NCBI RefSeq assembly: GCF_000814845.2
Contig: NZ_CP010431.2
Span: forward strand, 4,402,001-4,466,000
Source: Pandoraea sputorum
GTDB taxonomy: Bacteria > Pseudomonadota > Gammaproteobacteria > Burkholderiales > Burkholderiaceae
Length of the DNA stretch: 64,000 bases
Reading direction: 5' to 3'
Below the pieces are notes generated by a model. That model made no database searches, was not told the origin of the DNA, and saw only the letters and a list, made by a program, of their open reading frames with translations. The position numbers and the translations under genes were made by a program. Numbering within the stretch: position 1 is the first letter of the stretch; every line of letters begins with the position of its first letter. Of the stretch, positions 49,187-61,300 are shown in pieces.

Positions 49187-50841
49187 ATGAACGACACCAC
49201 CGAATCGTCGCTCGCTCCCGCACTCGTTGTGCGACTCGACGCGCCGCAGAAAATCGACGGTCAACCGGTGCGATACCAAAGCCTGTGGTTGCTGATGCGC
49301 GTCTATTACGCGGCGCATTTCGAGGCATCGCCGGTGACGCTTGCGTCGCTGAAGGTCCGGTTCGGTCAGGCAGGCCTCGGGGTGACCTGCGCATGCTCAT
49401 CAGCCGCGCATTTTCGGACTTTGCGCGATGGGACGTCGCGGTCGGCTGGGGCGATGACCGCCATGCCGATGTGCGTCTGCTGCCGACGCGCGGACGTGGC
49501 AAAGGCCCCTTCTGGCTCGCCGCGCACGAGATGTCGCGCATCAAAGTCGTCATCGGCGACACGACGCCCGCCGATCCGCGCCGCGCAATCGCTGCCTTTC
49601 TCGGTTTGCCGCAGGACAGCACGCCCGACGCTCAGTCACCCGCACTCGATTACGTCATGCAGGACATTGCGTTCTGGCATCACCTGACGCTCGGCAAGCG
49701 CGACATGCAGGACGGCGTGTTCTTCGCGCCGTCGCCGCCTACGACGCACAGCGAAGCCAGACGCCAGCGCACGGGCGCGATCCCGTCGTTCCATGCGGCG
49801 CAGGTGTGCGCCGTGGACGACGTACAGCGTGGCATTGCGCTGCTCGCCGAGACCATCGTGTGGCGTCGCATGGGAGACGCCGCGCGCACGAAGCAGACTT
49901 TGGCCACACTCGCGGCCACCTTCGGCGCGAGCCAGCCCGGCTCACCGACGTTACGCGCCATGCACTGGATCGTGCAGGCATGGCAGGCCTACGCATTGCG
50001 TGACGAGCCAGGGGCGTTCGCGCATCTGCAACGTATCAGCGACGACGCATCGCTCGCCCCGTGCCTCATCTACAACCCGCGTATTCGCTTCGAGAGCCGC
50101 AATCTCCAGGCGTTGCTGCACAAATCGCACGCCGCGCGCAATGGCCCAATGCCTGCCCGCGCGCAATCCGCCGCCGACGCGCTGGCCGCCTTCTCGGACG
50201 CCCTGCAAGCGGCGTTCGAAGCCGACTCCATCGAGCTGGCGCAGCACGTCGCCGCCAACATCGGCCTGTCGCTCTGGCTGTTCTGGCAAGGGGCGCTGAT
50301 CGATCCGGGCAGAAGACTCGCCGCGGCCGAGGTTCAGCGCCAGGCATTGCGGTGGATCGGTTTGTCGGAGTGGATTTGCGATCGCTTCGGCGTCGGCGGG
50401 AATTCCGTCTGGAATACGGTGTTCCTGCTGCGCATTGCGCGCGGTGCCGTTCCCGTTCGACGCGATCCCGATCTGGAAACGCTGCGCGCGAGTACGCCCC
50501 TCGCGGTCGATGCGTTTCTCGATGCCGTCCAGCCGTTTGGAGCCCCCTTCTCGCGCGCCAAGGGTTTCCTGCGCTGGACCGATGTCGTGGCCACCACGCT
50601 CGCCGACCACGAGGAGGGACGCGTTCGCTTCGAGCCGCTGCAGCTTGCCAACCTGTGGTTCGAAATGCTCTGGTTCGCGCTGCATCAGGACGGCGACTCG
50701 CCGCAGGCATTCCACGCCGCGCAATCGCTCGGTCGTGTACTGCCGATGCTGCCACCGCCCGACCGGCGCTTTTTCCGCGATGCGCTACGTCTGATGCCGC
50801 GCGACTTTCAACGCGAGGTGCGGATAGCGCAGGACGGTTGA
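49187..50841 (+). pseudogene. Gene of unknown family, frameshifted near its start
   Basis: About 551 codons. The first 65 (MNDTTESSLAPALVVRLDAP ... RFGQAGLG) and the remainder (DLRMLISRAFSDFARWDVAVGW ... DFQREVRIAQDG) lie in different frames. The break is at GGGG (49379-49382); a fifth G would join them as GLGGDLRML. The N-terminal part may be a winged-helix-like domain (SLWLLMRVYYAAHFEASPVTLASLK), the rest is mainly helical, with repeats of Ala/Leu-rich helices suggestive of a TPR-like fold. I do not recognise the family. Codon use is normal for the window over the whole length, so the gene was recently intact or the break is a sequencing error. Confidence 0.7.
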
Positions 50842-50940
50842 AGCGCCCGTCGGAATGTCGCACCGCACCATTTTCAGTTCACGTTTTTCGGGACACATCG
50901 TGCTTGTTTTGCCCGGCAGGTCGGTGTATCGTTGCCGCAA

Positions 50941-53029
<2,089 letters not shown>

Positions 53030-53096
53030 TTAGCGCGTGCACGATGGCAGCATCAACGCCGCTGTCGTGTACGGCAAATCGTCGCTTAGCAAGCAG

Positions 53097-53126
53097 AACG
53101 CGCCCGGGTAAAACCGGGCGCGTTTT
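53097..53126 (+). terminator. Terminator of thiC
   Basis: AACGCGCCCGG pairs with CCGGGCGCGTT and is followed by a run of T (six from 53123), 68 bases after the stop. Confidence 0.9.
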
Positions 53127-53199
53127 TTGTTGCGCTGGCGTCTCGACTGCTGTTGCCCAAGTCAGGCTGACGGCATTGTCGACAGGTTTGACACCGTCG

Positions 53200-54330
53200 T
53201 TATGCGACGGAAGGCGACTCGCTGGAGATGGCGGCCGGCGCCGTGGGCACGCCACGCTGCGTCAGATAGTTGCGCAACCGCTCTGTGGCGATGTGCTTGG
53301 CCACCGAAGACATCGACGTTGCGAGCGCCGTGAACGCTTCCGTGTTGGTCGCGGGCATGGCTGCGGCATCCATCACTTCGGTGTGACGCATCTCCCAGTG
53401 GCGCTCGCCCAGTTGTTCGACGCCGAGCGCGAGCTTCGCCCATTCGTCCGTCCCCAATCCGATGGACGCGGGCAGATCGCCGCGCACGATCGCCTGATGC
53501 ATCGGCAAACCGGCGGCAAAGCCCACACGAAGCATCCACTCAGTGCTTTCGCTCGCAGGCATGGGACGCGCGCCGGCGTGCAGGCGCGCGTTCAGCTTGC
53601 CGATGAATTTGTCCGGCGTCTCGCGCACGAGACATGCCGTCGACCACTCCTTCTTGCCTGCCAGTGCGGGCTTGCCGGTCCATCGACGCGCCGTGTCCGC
53701 CACCGTCTTAGTCACGTCGGCACGCGTCGGCTCGAACGGTACCGTACCGTTGCGACCGTCCGTGCCGAGCAACGAACCGTTGACGATATCGCGACAGACT
53801 TGCGCGCGCTCGCTGCGTCCATCCGGCATGACAACCGGGTGATTGCGCCCGTCCAGCGAGGCAACATGGGTGCTCACCTGACGCGAACTGGCGCAGATAT
53901 GCAGCGTTGCCAGCGCTGCCGGTGGGAGGACAGGTTGCGCGACACGCGGCGCAAGTAAGGACGCCAACGATTCGCCGGTCATGGGTGCTTCGAAAACATC
54001 CCCATCGTCGACGCCCACGAATCCAGCCCGGAGCGCGCCGCCCCAGGCTTCATCGGATCGATCCTCTTGCGACGATACGCTCGCGAAATCGGCCTCGAAG
54101 CGAATACGCCCCTGATCGCGATTGGCGTGCCCCGACGATTGCGCTACAACGCTTGCCGGTGAATCACGCGGGGTCCGGGGAGGGGCCGGGAGAGCGCTTC
54201 GTACGTTTGCGATGCGCATGAGCGGCATGTCTACGGGATGATTGCGTCCGACGGGATGAAGTGTGACGGGTATTGCGGCAAGGTCGCCCGTGACGGGTGC
54301 GTGATTCGCGAACTGCATACCGAACATCAT
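53200..54330 (-). CDS. Hypothetical protein of unknown family
   Basis: A 376-residue protein. The start at 54330 (tandem ATG) is behind a GAGGA ribosome binding site. No signal peptide or membrane segment. The N-terminal 130 residues are Pro/Ser/Ala-rich; the motif GRNHPV occurs twice (near residues 27 and 160). The C-terminal half is more compact (RRWTGKPALAGKKEWSTACLV, EWMLRVGFAAGLPMHQAIVRGDLP, ERLRNYLTQRG). Size, Ser/Pro-rich start and lack of relatives resemble secreted effector proteins, but no secretion genes are near; this is speculation. It is divergent from the CorC-like gene. Confidence 0.65.
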   Translation of the reverse strand: MMFGMQFANHAPVTGDLAAIPVTLHPVGRNHPVDMPLMRIANVRSALPAPPRTPRDSPASVVAQSSGHANRDQGRIRFEADFASVSSQEDRSDEAWGGALRAGFVGVDDGDVFEAPMTGESLASLLAPRVAQPVLPPAALATLHICASSRQVSTHVASLDGRNHPVVMPDGRSERAQVCRDIVNGSLLGTDGRNGTVPFEPTRADVTKTVADTARRWTGKPALAGKKEWSTACLVRETPDKFIGKLNARLHAGARPMPASESTEWMLRVGFAAGLPMHQAIVRGDLPASIGLGTDEWAKLALGVEQLGERHWEMRHTEVMDAAAMPATNTEAFTALATSMSSVAKHIATERLRNYLTQRGVPTAPAAISSESPSVA

Positions 54331-54832
54331 CGATAAGTCCTCACATAAGGGAAAAGGGAGAAGCGTGGTGTGCACCACAGTCTCGACGTCGCCTGCGCCG
54401 TGCCCCACAGCCTCCCGACAAAGCTCGGATGTCGCCATGGGGTGTCGTCAAGACGGCGTCCACGATGCCCGAACGGTCGTTCGGTAATTTTCGATTCTGC
54501 ACGCGGACTCTCGCAGCTCGTGCAAGCGACCGCCTCGGAGTGGACAGCCGGGCCGCCTGAATGCGTCCGGTATGCATCGGGTACGCGGGGATCGCGCTGT
54601 CGGAGTGCCCCGAACTTATGGCATGCTATCGGACAGCGGTACAGCCGACGCGGCTGACGCGGCCCGCCCTGCGGGTACGCTGCTCCTGCGCTCCAGCCCG
54701 AAGGCATCTCAAAATGATGGCCCGCCGGCCTTGTTTTGAAATGTCTCCCTGCTCCCGGACCCACTCCCGTGCGAACCGGTCCGGCCTGCGTCGCGGCTAT
54801 GTATCCGCACTCGCACTTACAGGGACAACAAT
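54331..54832. other. 502-base divergent gap with an inverted repeat at 54469-54484
   Basis: No gene. CCGAACG (54469-54475) and CGTTCGG (54478-54484) form a perfect inverted repeat about 140 bases before the hypothetical gene on the minus strand; TAATTTT follows it on the plus strand. A second small repeat GTGGTG/CACCAC lies near 54366. No clear promoter hexamers were found for either flanking gene. Confidence 0.4.
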
Positions 54833-56194
54833 ATGAGTGGTTACGGTTTTCTTTTCAGTATTCTTTTGCTGGTGCTGGCAAGCGCCTTCTTTTCCGCTGC
54901 CGAAATCTCGCTCACTGCGGCCAAGCGCACCAAACTCCAGGTGCTCATGGAAAAGGGCGACGAACAGGCGGTCAAAGTGCTCGCGCTCAAGGAGCAGCCG
55001 GGCAACTTCTTCACTGTCGTGCAGATCGGCGTGAATGCCGTCGCCGTGCTCGGCGGCGTGCTCGGCGAGAGCTTCCTCACCGGCTACATCTTCGATTGGC
55101 TCTCGCCATTCACCGACGAGGCGCTCGCGCTGCGACTGGCCGGTATCGGATCGTTCCTGTTCATCACGATCGCCTTTATCCAGTTCGCCGATCTGATTCC
55201 GAAGCGTCTCGCCATGGTCAATCCGGAGCGCGTCGCGATGGCCATCATCGATCCGATGCTGCTTTGCCTGAAAATCCTGCGTCCTTTGGTCTACATCTTC
55301 AACGGCGTAGCGAACCTGTTTCTGCGCATGTTCAAGCTGCCCACCCATGCGATCGACAACATCACGTCGGAGGACATTGCTGCGATGGTCGGTGCCGGCG
55401 CGCAGGCCGGTGTGCTACGCAAGCAGGAACTGCATCTGATCGAGAACGTGTTCGAACTGGAGTCGCGCACCGTTGGCTCGGTCATGACCTTCCGCGACGA
55501 CGTGGTGTACTTCACCATCGCCGAAGACGAACGCAGCATCCGTCAGAAAATCACGGAAAGTCCGCATTCGAAGTATCTCGTGTGCCGCGACGAAATCGAC
55601 AACGTGCTCGGTTACGTCGACTCGAAAGACCTGCTTCAGCGCATTGCAAGCGAGGATCTTTCCAGCGTGATCCGCAATCTGGATCGTCTCTACGCGAAGA
55701 AACTGCTGGTGATTCCGGACACGCTCAACCTGTCCGAAGCGCTGGCACGCTTCAAGGAAACCCGCGAAGGCTTCGCCGTCATCATCAACGAGTACGGTCT
55801 GGTGGTCGGTGTAGTGACGCTTAACGACATCGTTGGCGCCCTCATGGGCGATGTCGTCCACCCGGCCGACGAAGACCAGATCGTGCAGCGTGACGAGCAC
55901 TCGTGGCTCGTTGACGGCGTCACGTCGGTCGAGGACGTGAAAAAGGCGCTCGACATCGACGAACTCCCCGGTGAGGGTGAGTTCGAGACCATCGCCGGAT
56001 TCATGATCTATCAGCTCAAGCGTATTCCGAAGAAGTCGGAAGCCACCGAAGCGGCGGGCTACAAGTTCGAAGTGGTCGACATCGACAACTACAAGATCGA
56101 CCAGTTGCTTGTCACTCGCATCGGCGCTGTTGCCGAAGCCGCTATTGCAGCGGCAAAGCTGAACGCGAATTCGTCGGCAGATCGGACATCGTAG
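54833..56194 (+). CDS. HlyC/CorC (CNNM, DUF21-CBS) family membrane protein
   Basis: A 453-residue inner-membrane protein. The N-terminal DUF21/CNNM domain has about four membrane helices (LLLVLASAFFSAAEISLTAAKRTKLQ is the typical start), then paired CBS domains (RTVGSVMTFRDDVVYF; SEALARFKETREGFAVIINEYGLVVGVVTLNDI) and a CorC_HlyC C-terminal domain (GFMIYQLKRIPK). Relatives (YtfL, CorB) take part in Mg2+ or polyamine balance. The 3' end overlaps the convergent recD gene by 53 bases. Confidence 0.92.
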   Translation: MSGYGFLFSILLLVLASAFFSAAEISLTAAKRTKLQVLMEKGDEQAVKVLALKEQPGNFFTVVQIGVNAVAVLGGVLGESFLTGYIFDWLSPFTDEALALRLAGIGSFLFITIAFIQFADLIPKRLAMVNPERVAMAIIDPMLLCLKILRPLVYIFNGVANLFLRMFKLPTHAIDNITSEDIAAMVGAGAQAGVLRKQELHLIENVFELESRTVGSVMTFRDDVVYFTIAEDERSIRQKITESPHSKYLVCRDEIDNVLGYVDSKDLLQRIASEDLSSVIRNLDRLYAKKLLVIPDTLNLSEALARFKETREGFAVIINEYGLVVGVVTLNDIVGALMGDVVHPADEDQIVQRDEHSWLVDGVTSVEDVKKALDIDELPGEGEFETIAGFMIYQLKRIPKKSEATEAAGYKFEVVDIDNYKIDQLLVTRIGAVAEAAIAAAKLNANSSADRTS

Positions 56195-58334
56195 TCAGCA
56201 CCTCCTTCAGACGGTCGGTCAGACCGCCATCGCGCTGCGTCGGGCGCGCGATGGCCGAGGCGATCACCGGCCACGGCGCATATAGCCACGCCTCCCGGCG
56301 CGCACGCGTAACCCCCGTATAGATCAGTTCTCGCGATAGCACCCGGCTCGCCTGCTCGGGTAGCACTATTGCCACACGCTCGAATTCCGATCCCTGCGAC
56401 TTGTGAATCGTCATCGCGAACGCCGTTTCGTGCGCGGGCAAGCTCGCAGGCGAATAGAGGCGATAGCCGCCGTCCGGCGTAGCAAACGTCACACGCAACG
56501 TGCCGGATGGCCCCAGCGGCAACGCAATGCCGATATCGCCATTGAAGAGGTTCAGCGCGTATTCGTTCTGCGTCACAAGCACCGGACGCCCCGCAAACCA
56601 TGCGCCGCCCCCCGCGCCCAACGCCACACCGGCACGACGCGCCAGCAGCGCCGTCAGTTGTGCGCCCAGAAACTCGACGCCTCGTCGCCCGCCCCGCGTC
56701 GCGCACAGCACGCGGAACTTGCCAAAAGCAGCAAAGACAGGCTGAGCGACCATCGCAATGTCTGCCGTCGTGGCCGCAGCGGGATCGCCTAACTGTTCTA
56801 TCGTCGTAAAAGCCTGAGCGAGCGCATCGAGGTATTCGCCGTAACCGTCGGCCAGCGCGTTTAGGGTGGCTGGCGACAACTGGATTCCGCCATCTTCGCT
56901 TAACAGCACGCGGTCCACGGGGTTGGCTTCGGAAGATGCGCTGCCCGCCTCACCTCTGGTAGTCATGCGGCCGGACTCGCTCTCGGCAACAGTGAACTCC
57001 TTGCGCGCATCGATGACCTTTCCTGTCTTGATGGCCGTGGCCAGACGGCCAATCGCCGAGTTCGCGCCAAAGCGATAGGTGCGTTCCAGCCAGACGACGG
57101 CGTCCTCCAGGCCACGTGACGCTCGAGCCTGCGTCGTCTGCGCAGCACTCGCTTTCGACACGCTGGCGCTGCTCACGGCCAGCGGGCCCGAGGTAGGTAA
57201 GTCGCTTGACGGCCAGCCGAGTGCCGACAGCAATTGCATGCGCATCGATGGCGAAAACACCCGTTGGGCGCTCAGTTCGCCGAACACCGCCCCCGCCTCG
57301 ACGGCCGCCAACTGGTCCTTGTCGCCCAGCAATACCAGACGCGCGCCCTCCGGCACCGCTTCAAGCAATTGCGTCGCCATCGACAAATCGATCATGGACG
57401 CTTCGTCCACCACGATCAGGTCATAGGGCAGCGGGTTGCCTGCGTGATGACGAAAGCGTCGCCCGACCTGCTCCGCCGATTCCGGCAATACACCGAGCAG
57501 TCGATGCAACGTCACCGCCGCTTCGGGGAGCGCGAGTCGCACGGCTTCCGGCAAGTCCTGACGTGCCGTCAGGGCCTCCTGCATACGCTGTGCCGCTTTG
57601 CCGGTGGGTGCCGCCAGCGCAACGCGCAGGTTGGCATCGCGCTCCAGCAGACACGCGATCAGACCGACGACCGTGGTCGTCTTCCCCGTCCCCGGGCCGC
57701 CGCTGAGCACGACCAGCGAGCGTTGCAATGCGAGCGCCGCCGCCGCCATCTGCCAGTTAGGCTCGCGCTGGCCTTCGGGCGAGAGCAGCACGCCATCGCG
57801 GAAGTAGCGTTGCAAGCGCTTACGGTCGTCCTCCGTGATCGCAGAAGTCGGTGCAGTCGATGCCGACATTGCCGTGCCGCTCAGGGTCAGTTTTCGCCCA
57901 AGCGCGAGGGCAAGGCGCGCTTCATAGTGATAGTAGCGAGCCAGATACAGACGGTCCTGATCGTCTAGCAAGAGCGGGTAGGCGCCTGCCTGTCCATCGC
58001 CCGCGAGTACGTGCGCGAGGCTCGCCGGTGCACACAAGCCGCTTGCGAAGAGCGCCTCTCGCCAGACCGACAACGCAGGCGCGTCACCGGGAAACAGCTC
58101 GCCGCTGGCCTGTGCGTCGAGCAGGTTGTCGAGCGGCACGCAAACGTGACCTTCCGACGTGGCCAGGCTCACTTCGAGCGCCGCCCGTCGAACGTAGCGG
58201 CAAGTGACCTCATCCGCACCGTTGCCTCGCGCGAGCAATCCCATGCGACGCGCGAAACCTTGCGCAAGTCGCACCACGCCGCTGTCCGCCAGTGGTGCAC
58301 CGGACGCATCGCCCATATGGCGTCTGTCGCTCAT
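56142..58334 (-). CDS. recD: Exodeoxyribonuclease V subunit RecD
   Basis: A 730-residue 5'-3' helicase subunit of RecBCD. Walker A GGPGTGKTTTV at residues 212-222, Walker B LIVVDEASMID, and the C-terminal AMTIHKSQGSEFERVAIVLPE and TGVTRARREAWLY. It is longer than E. coli RecD (608), partly through a Ser/Ala-rich insert at about residues 375-420 and a second near 450-480. Its ATG overlaps the recB stop by four bases, so it is translated with recB. Confidence 0.95.
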   Translation of the reverse strand: MSDRRHMGDASGAPLADSGVVRLAQGFARRMGLLARGNGADEVTCRYVRRAALEVSLATSEGHVCVPLDNLLDAQASGELFPGDAPALSVWREALFASGLCAPASLAHVLAGDGQAGAYPLLLDDQDRLYLARYYHYEARLALALGRKLTLSGTAMSASTAPTSAITEDDRKRLQRYFRDGVLLSPEGQREPNWQMAAAALALQRSLVVLSGGPGTGKTTTVVGLIACLLERDANLRVALAAPTGKAAQRMQEALTARQDLPEAVRLALPEAAVTLHRLLGVLPESAEQVGRRFRHHAGNPLPYDLIVVDEASMIDLSMATQLLEAVPEGARLVLLGDKDQLAAVEAGAVFGELSAQRVFSPSMRMQLLSALGWPSSDLPTSGPLAVSSASVSKASAAQTTQARASRGLEDAVVWLERTYRFGANSAIGRLATAIKTGKVIDARKEFTVAESESGRMTTRGEAGSASSEANPVDRVLLSEDGGIQLSPATLNALADGYGEYLDALAQAFTTIEQLGDPAAATTADIAMVAQPVFAAFGKFRVLCATRGGRRGVEFLGAQLTALLARRAGVALGAGGGAWFAGRPVLVTQNEYALNLFNGDIGIALPLGPSGTLRVTFATPDGGYRLYSPASLPAHETAFAMTIHKSQGSEFERVAIVLPEQASRVLSRELIYTGVTRARREAWLYAPWPVIASAIARPTQRDGGLTDRLKEVLTTMSDLPTNSRSALPLQ

Positions 58335-61300
58335 GCGCCCTCCTCGCGTGCCCCGACCGAAGCACTACTCGTGTCCAGCGAGAGCGCCTGAGCCAGTGCC
58401 GCGTTTTCACCTGCGGCGAACAGTCCATCGAGCGCGTCGACCATTTCGCGCGAAGGCTTGTCGAAGAAAACCCCCGGAACTTCATCCCCGGCAAGATGCG
58501 CGCTGGCCCAATCCGGGCGCACGCCTCGCACAAACAAATAGAGGCTGCCACCCATATCGCGGTCGTAATCGTAATCGGGTAAGCGACGCCGCAAATAGCG
58601 ATGCAGCGCCAGCGTGTAAAGCAAGTACTGGAGGTGATATCCGTGTTCGGCCATGGCCTCGCGCAAGCCGTCGCCACCGTAATTCTCGGGGGCGGTCCCA
58701 AGGTAGTTCGACTTCCAGTCGAGAATCCACCACTGGCCGCTGTGTCGGAACACAAGATCGATGAAGCCTTTGAGATAGCCCCGCAGGACCGTCGCATCCA
58801 GCGGCAAATCGGGATATCCGAATTGGCGCAACAGGCCGCGCAGCGCGTCGAGCGACACCGCATCCGCCGGGTACGTGAACTCCATCTCGGTAAGACGCTC
58901 AGCCAGCGAGACATCCGCCAGTTGCATGCCTGGGCGCAACGGCGTGGCGAGCGTGTCGCTCAACATGTTCGTCATCATGGCGCGCCATGCGTCGTTTTGC
59001 TCCGCTCCGCGTCCCGGTGGACGCTCGCGCAGCGCCCGCGACACGGCATGCGACCACTGTGCACGCGACTGGAAGTCGGCCAGCTCGAATACTCGGTGCA
59101 AGCTCTCCCCCGCGGCCGGGCCACGCGGAAAGCGAAGAATGTCGTCGGCAGGCGGCCAGGTGTCGTCGCCTTGCGGCGGCAGCGCAAACGTCGGTCCCGC
59201 ATTGGCTTGCGCGTCGTAATCGGGACGCGTGCGTTCCGGTGCACTCAACTGCCCGCCGCCGAGTTGCGGTCCGGTGTGCATGCCTGCAAGCAACCCGGAG
59301 AAGCTGCCGATGCGCCATGCTTCGCGCAAGGCTCGCGTACTCACGCGCGTGGTCAGTTCCGGTGCCGCATCATGCAAGACGCGCGTGTCGCCGTCGAGCG
59401 CATCGCCCACGGGCAACGGCACGACGTCGAGCGGTCCGCCAACGAGCGCCCTCCACGCCGAGCGAATGGACTCGACGCGCTCATCGGCATCGATGGTCGA
59501 AGCAATCCAAACGTCGAATGTCGTCCCTTGCCCGGCCGCTAGCCAGTTGAGCATGCCGCCGCACGCCTCCTTCACACTACGACGCGACGAATAGATGCCC
59601 GCCGCGAGATAGCAACGGTACACCGCGCGCGTCAGCGCGACGTAAAGCAGGCGCACCTGCTCCGCCGATTGTTCCTGCCGCAACGCGGCAACAGCAGGCG
59701 AGCCCTTGCCAGCCGCGTCGGTAAAGTCGATGACGGCCGTCGCACCGTCGTGGTACTCCAGACCTTCGAGACCGCCGCCGTCGCGCACGGATCCGTCCCA
59801 AAGAAACGGGCAGAACACCACGCCGTACTCAAGGCCCTTCGATTTGTGAACGGTCACGATCTGGACCAGATTCTGATCCGACTCCAGGCGCAGTTGCGCC
59901 TCCTCGCCGCCGCTCGCATTGCGCTGCGACGCCAGCCAGCGCAGCAGCGCAGGCATGCCCGGCTGTTCTGCCCATCGCGCTTGTGCAAGCTCGGCCAGAT
60001 GCATGAAGTTCGTCAGACGACGCTCTCCACCGGACTGCGCAACCAACCGTGCCGCAAGTCCAAGCTCGCGCATAAGCGTGCGCCACATCGCCGAGAACCC
60101 GCGATCCGTCCACAACTGACGATACCGTTGCAGGCGCTCGATCCACGCGATCGCCTCCGCATCCGAGGCATCGCTTGTCTGCATGCGATATAGCGCCGTG
60201 GCATCGAGTCCGAACAACTCTGTCGCGAGCGCGGCGCGAAGGGCTCGAACGTCACCCGGCGCCTCCACCGCGCGAAGCACACGCAGCAAGGTTTCCGCCT
60301 CTTCGCTCGCAAATACCGAGTCTTGCGTCAGCTCCACGCTCCCTACCGAATGCTCGGCGAGCATCGACTTCATCAGCGCGCCCTGACGGTGCGTCTGCAC
60401 GATCACGGCAATATCGCCAGGTGCGAGCGGCTCGTCGCCGACAAGGACTTCGCCGCGCGACGCCCCTGCCAGCAAGCGCGCCACTTCGGCCGCCGTTGCG
60501 CGGGCGCACGCTTGTTGGGCCTCGTCCTTGGGCAACGGTTCGTCGGCGTCGGGCAGCCACCAGACGGTAAAGTCAGCCACGTCCCGAACGTCCGACAGCG
60601 GAGGACGCCGACGTGTGCCCGGACGCACCGGCGGGTACTCCAGCCCGTTCAGCACGAACGCGCGATCGTTGGCACCGAACAAGCGGTTGCCCGCGTCGAT
60701 GATGGCTGGCGTCGAGCGCTGATTGACAGCAAGCGTGTACGCCGCGTCGGCGTTCGCGCGCGCGGCCAGATAAGTGTGCAGATCCGCCGCACGGAAACTG
60801 TAGATGGCCTGCTTGGGATCACCAACCATGAACATCGGACCGCGCCCGCTCGCCGCCAGCATTTGTTCCGTTGCTTCGTCCGAGGGGCCCTCCGAAGCGT
60901 CCTCCGACGCCGCAGACCGATGTCCGTACACGGCACTAAAAATGGCGAATTGCAGCGGATCGGTATCCTGGAATTCGTCGATCAGTGCGCACGGATAGCG
61001 CTCGCGCAACGCGTCCGCCAGATCGGGATGTTGATGCAGCGCGCGCGCAATATTTCCAAGCAAGTCGTCGAACGACACCACGCGCAGTTCGCGTTTGCGC
61101 AGCGCCAGCTGTTCCGGCGCCTGGATCAACCACTCACGCAGGATTCGCAGCCACTGCATCGCATAGCGCTCGTCAGCATCGGCGCGCGCACGAACGAGTA
61201 CGTCCGCCATCTCGAAGAAGCGGTGGTCCGGGGGTGTCTCCCCCTTCTTGATGTCCTTGGCGAGCCGCGTCGTCGTCAGCAACTCTGCCTTCGGCCCCAG

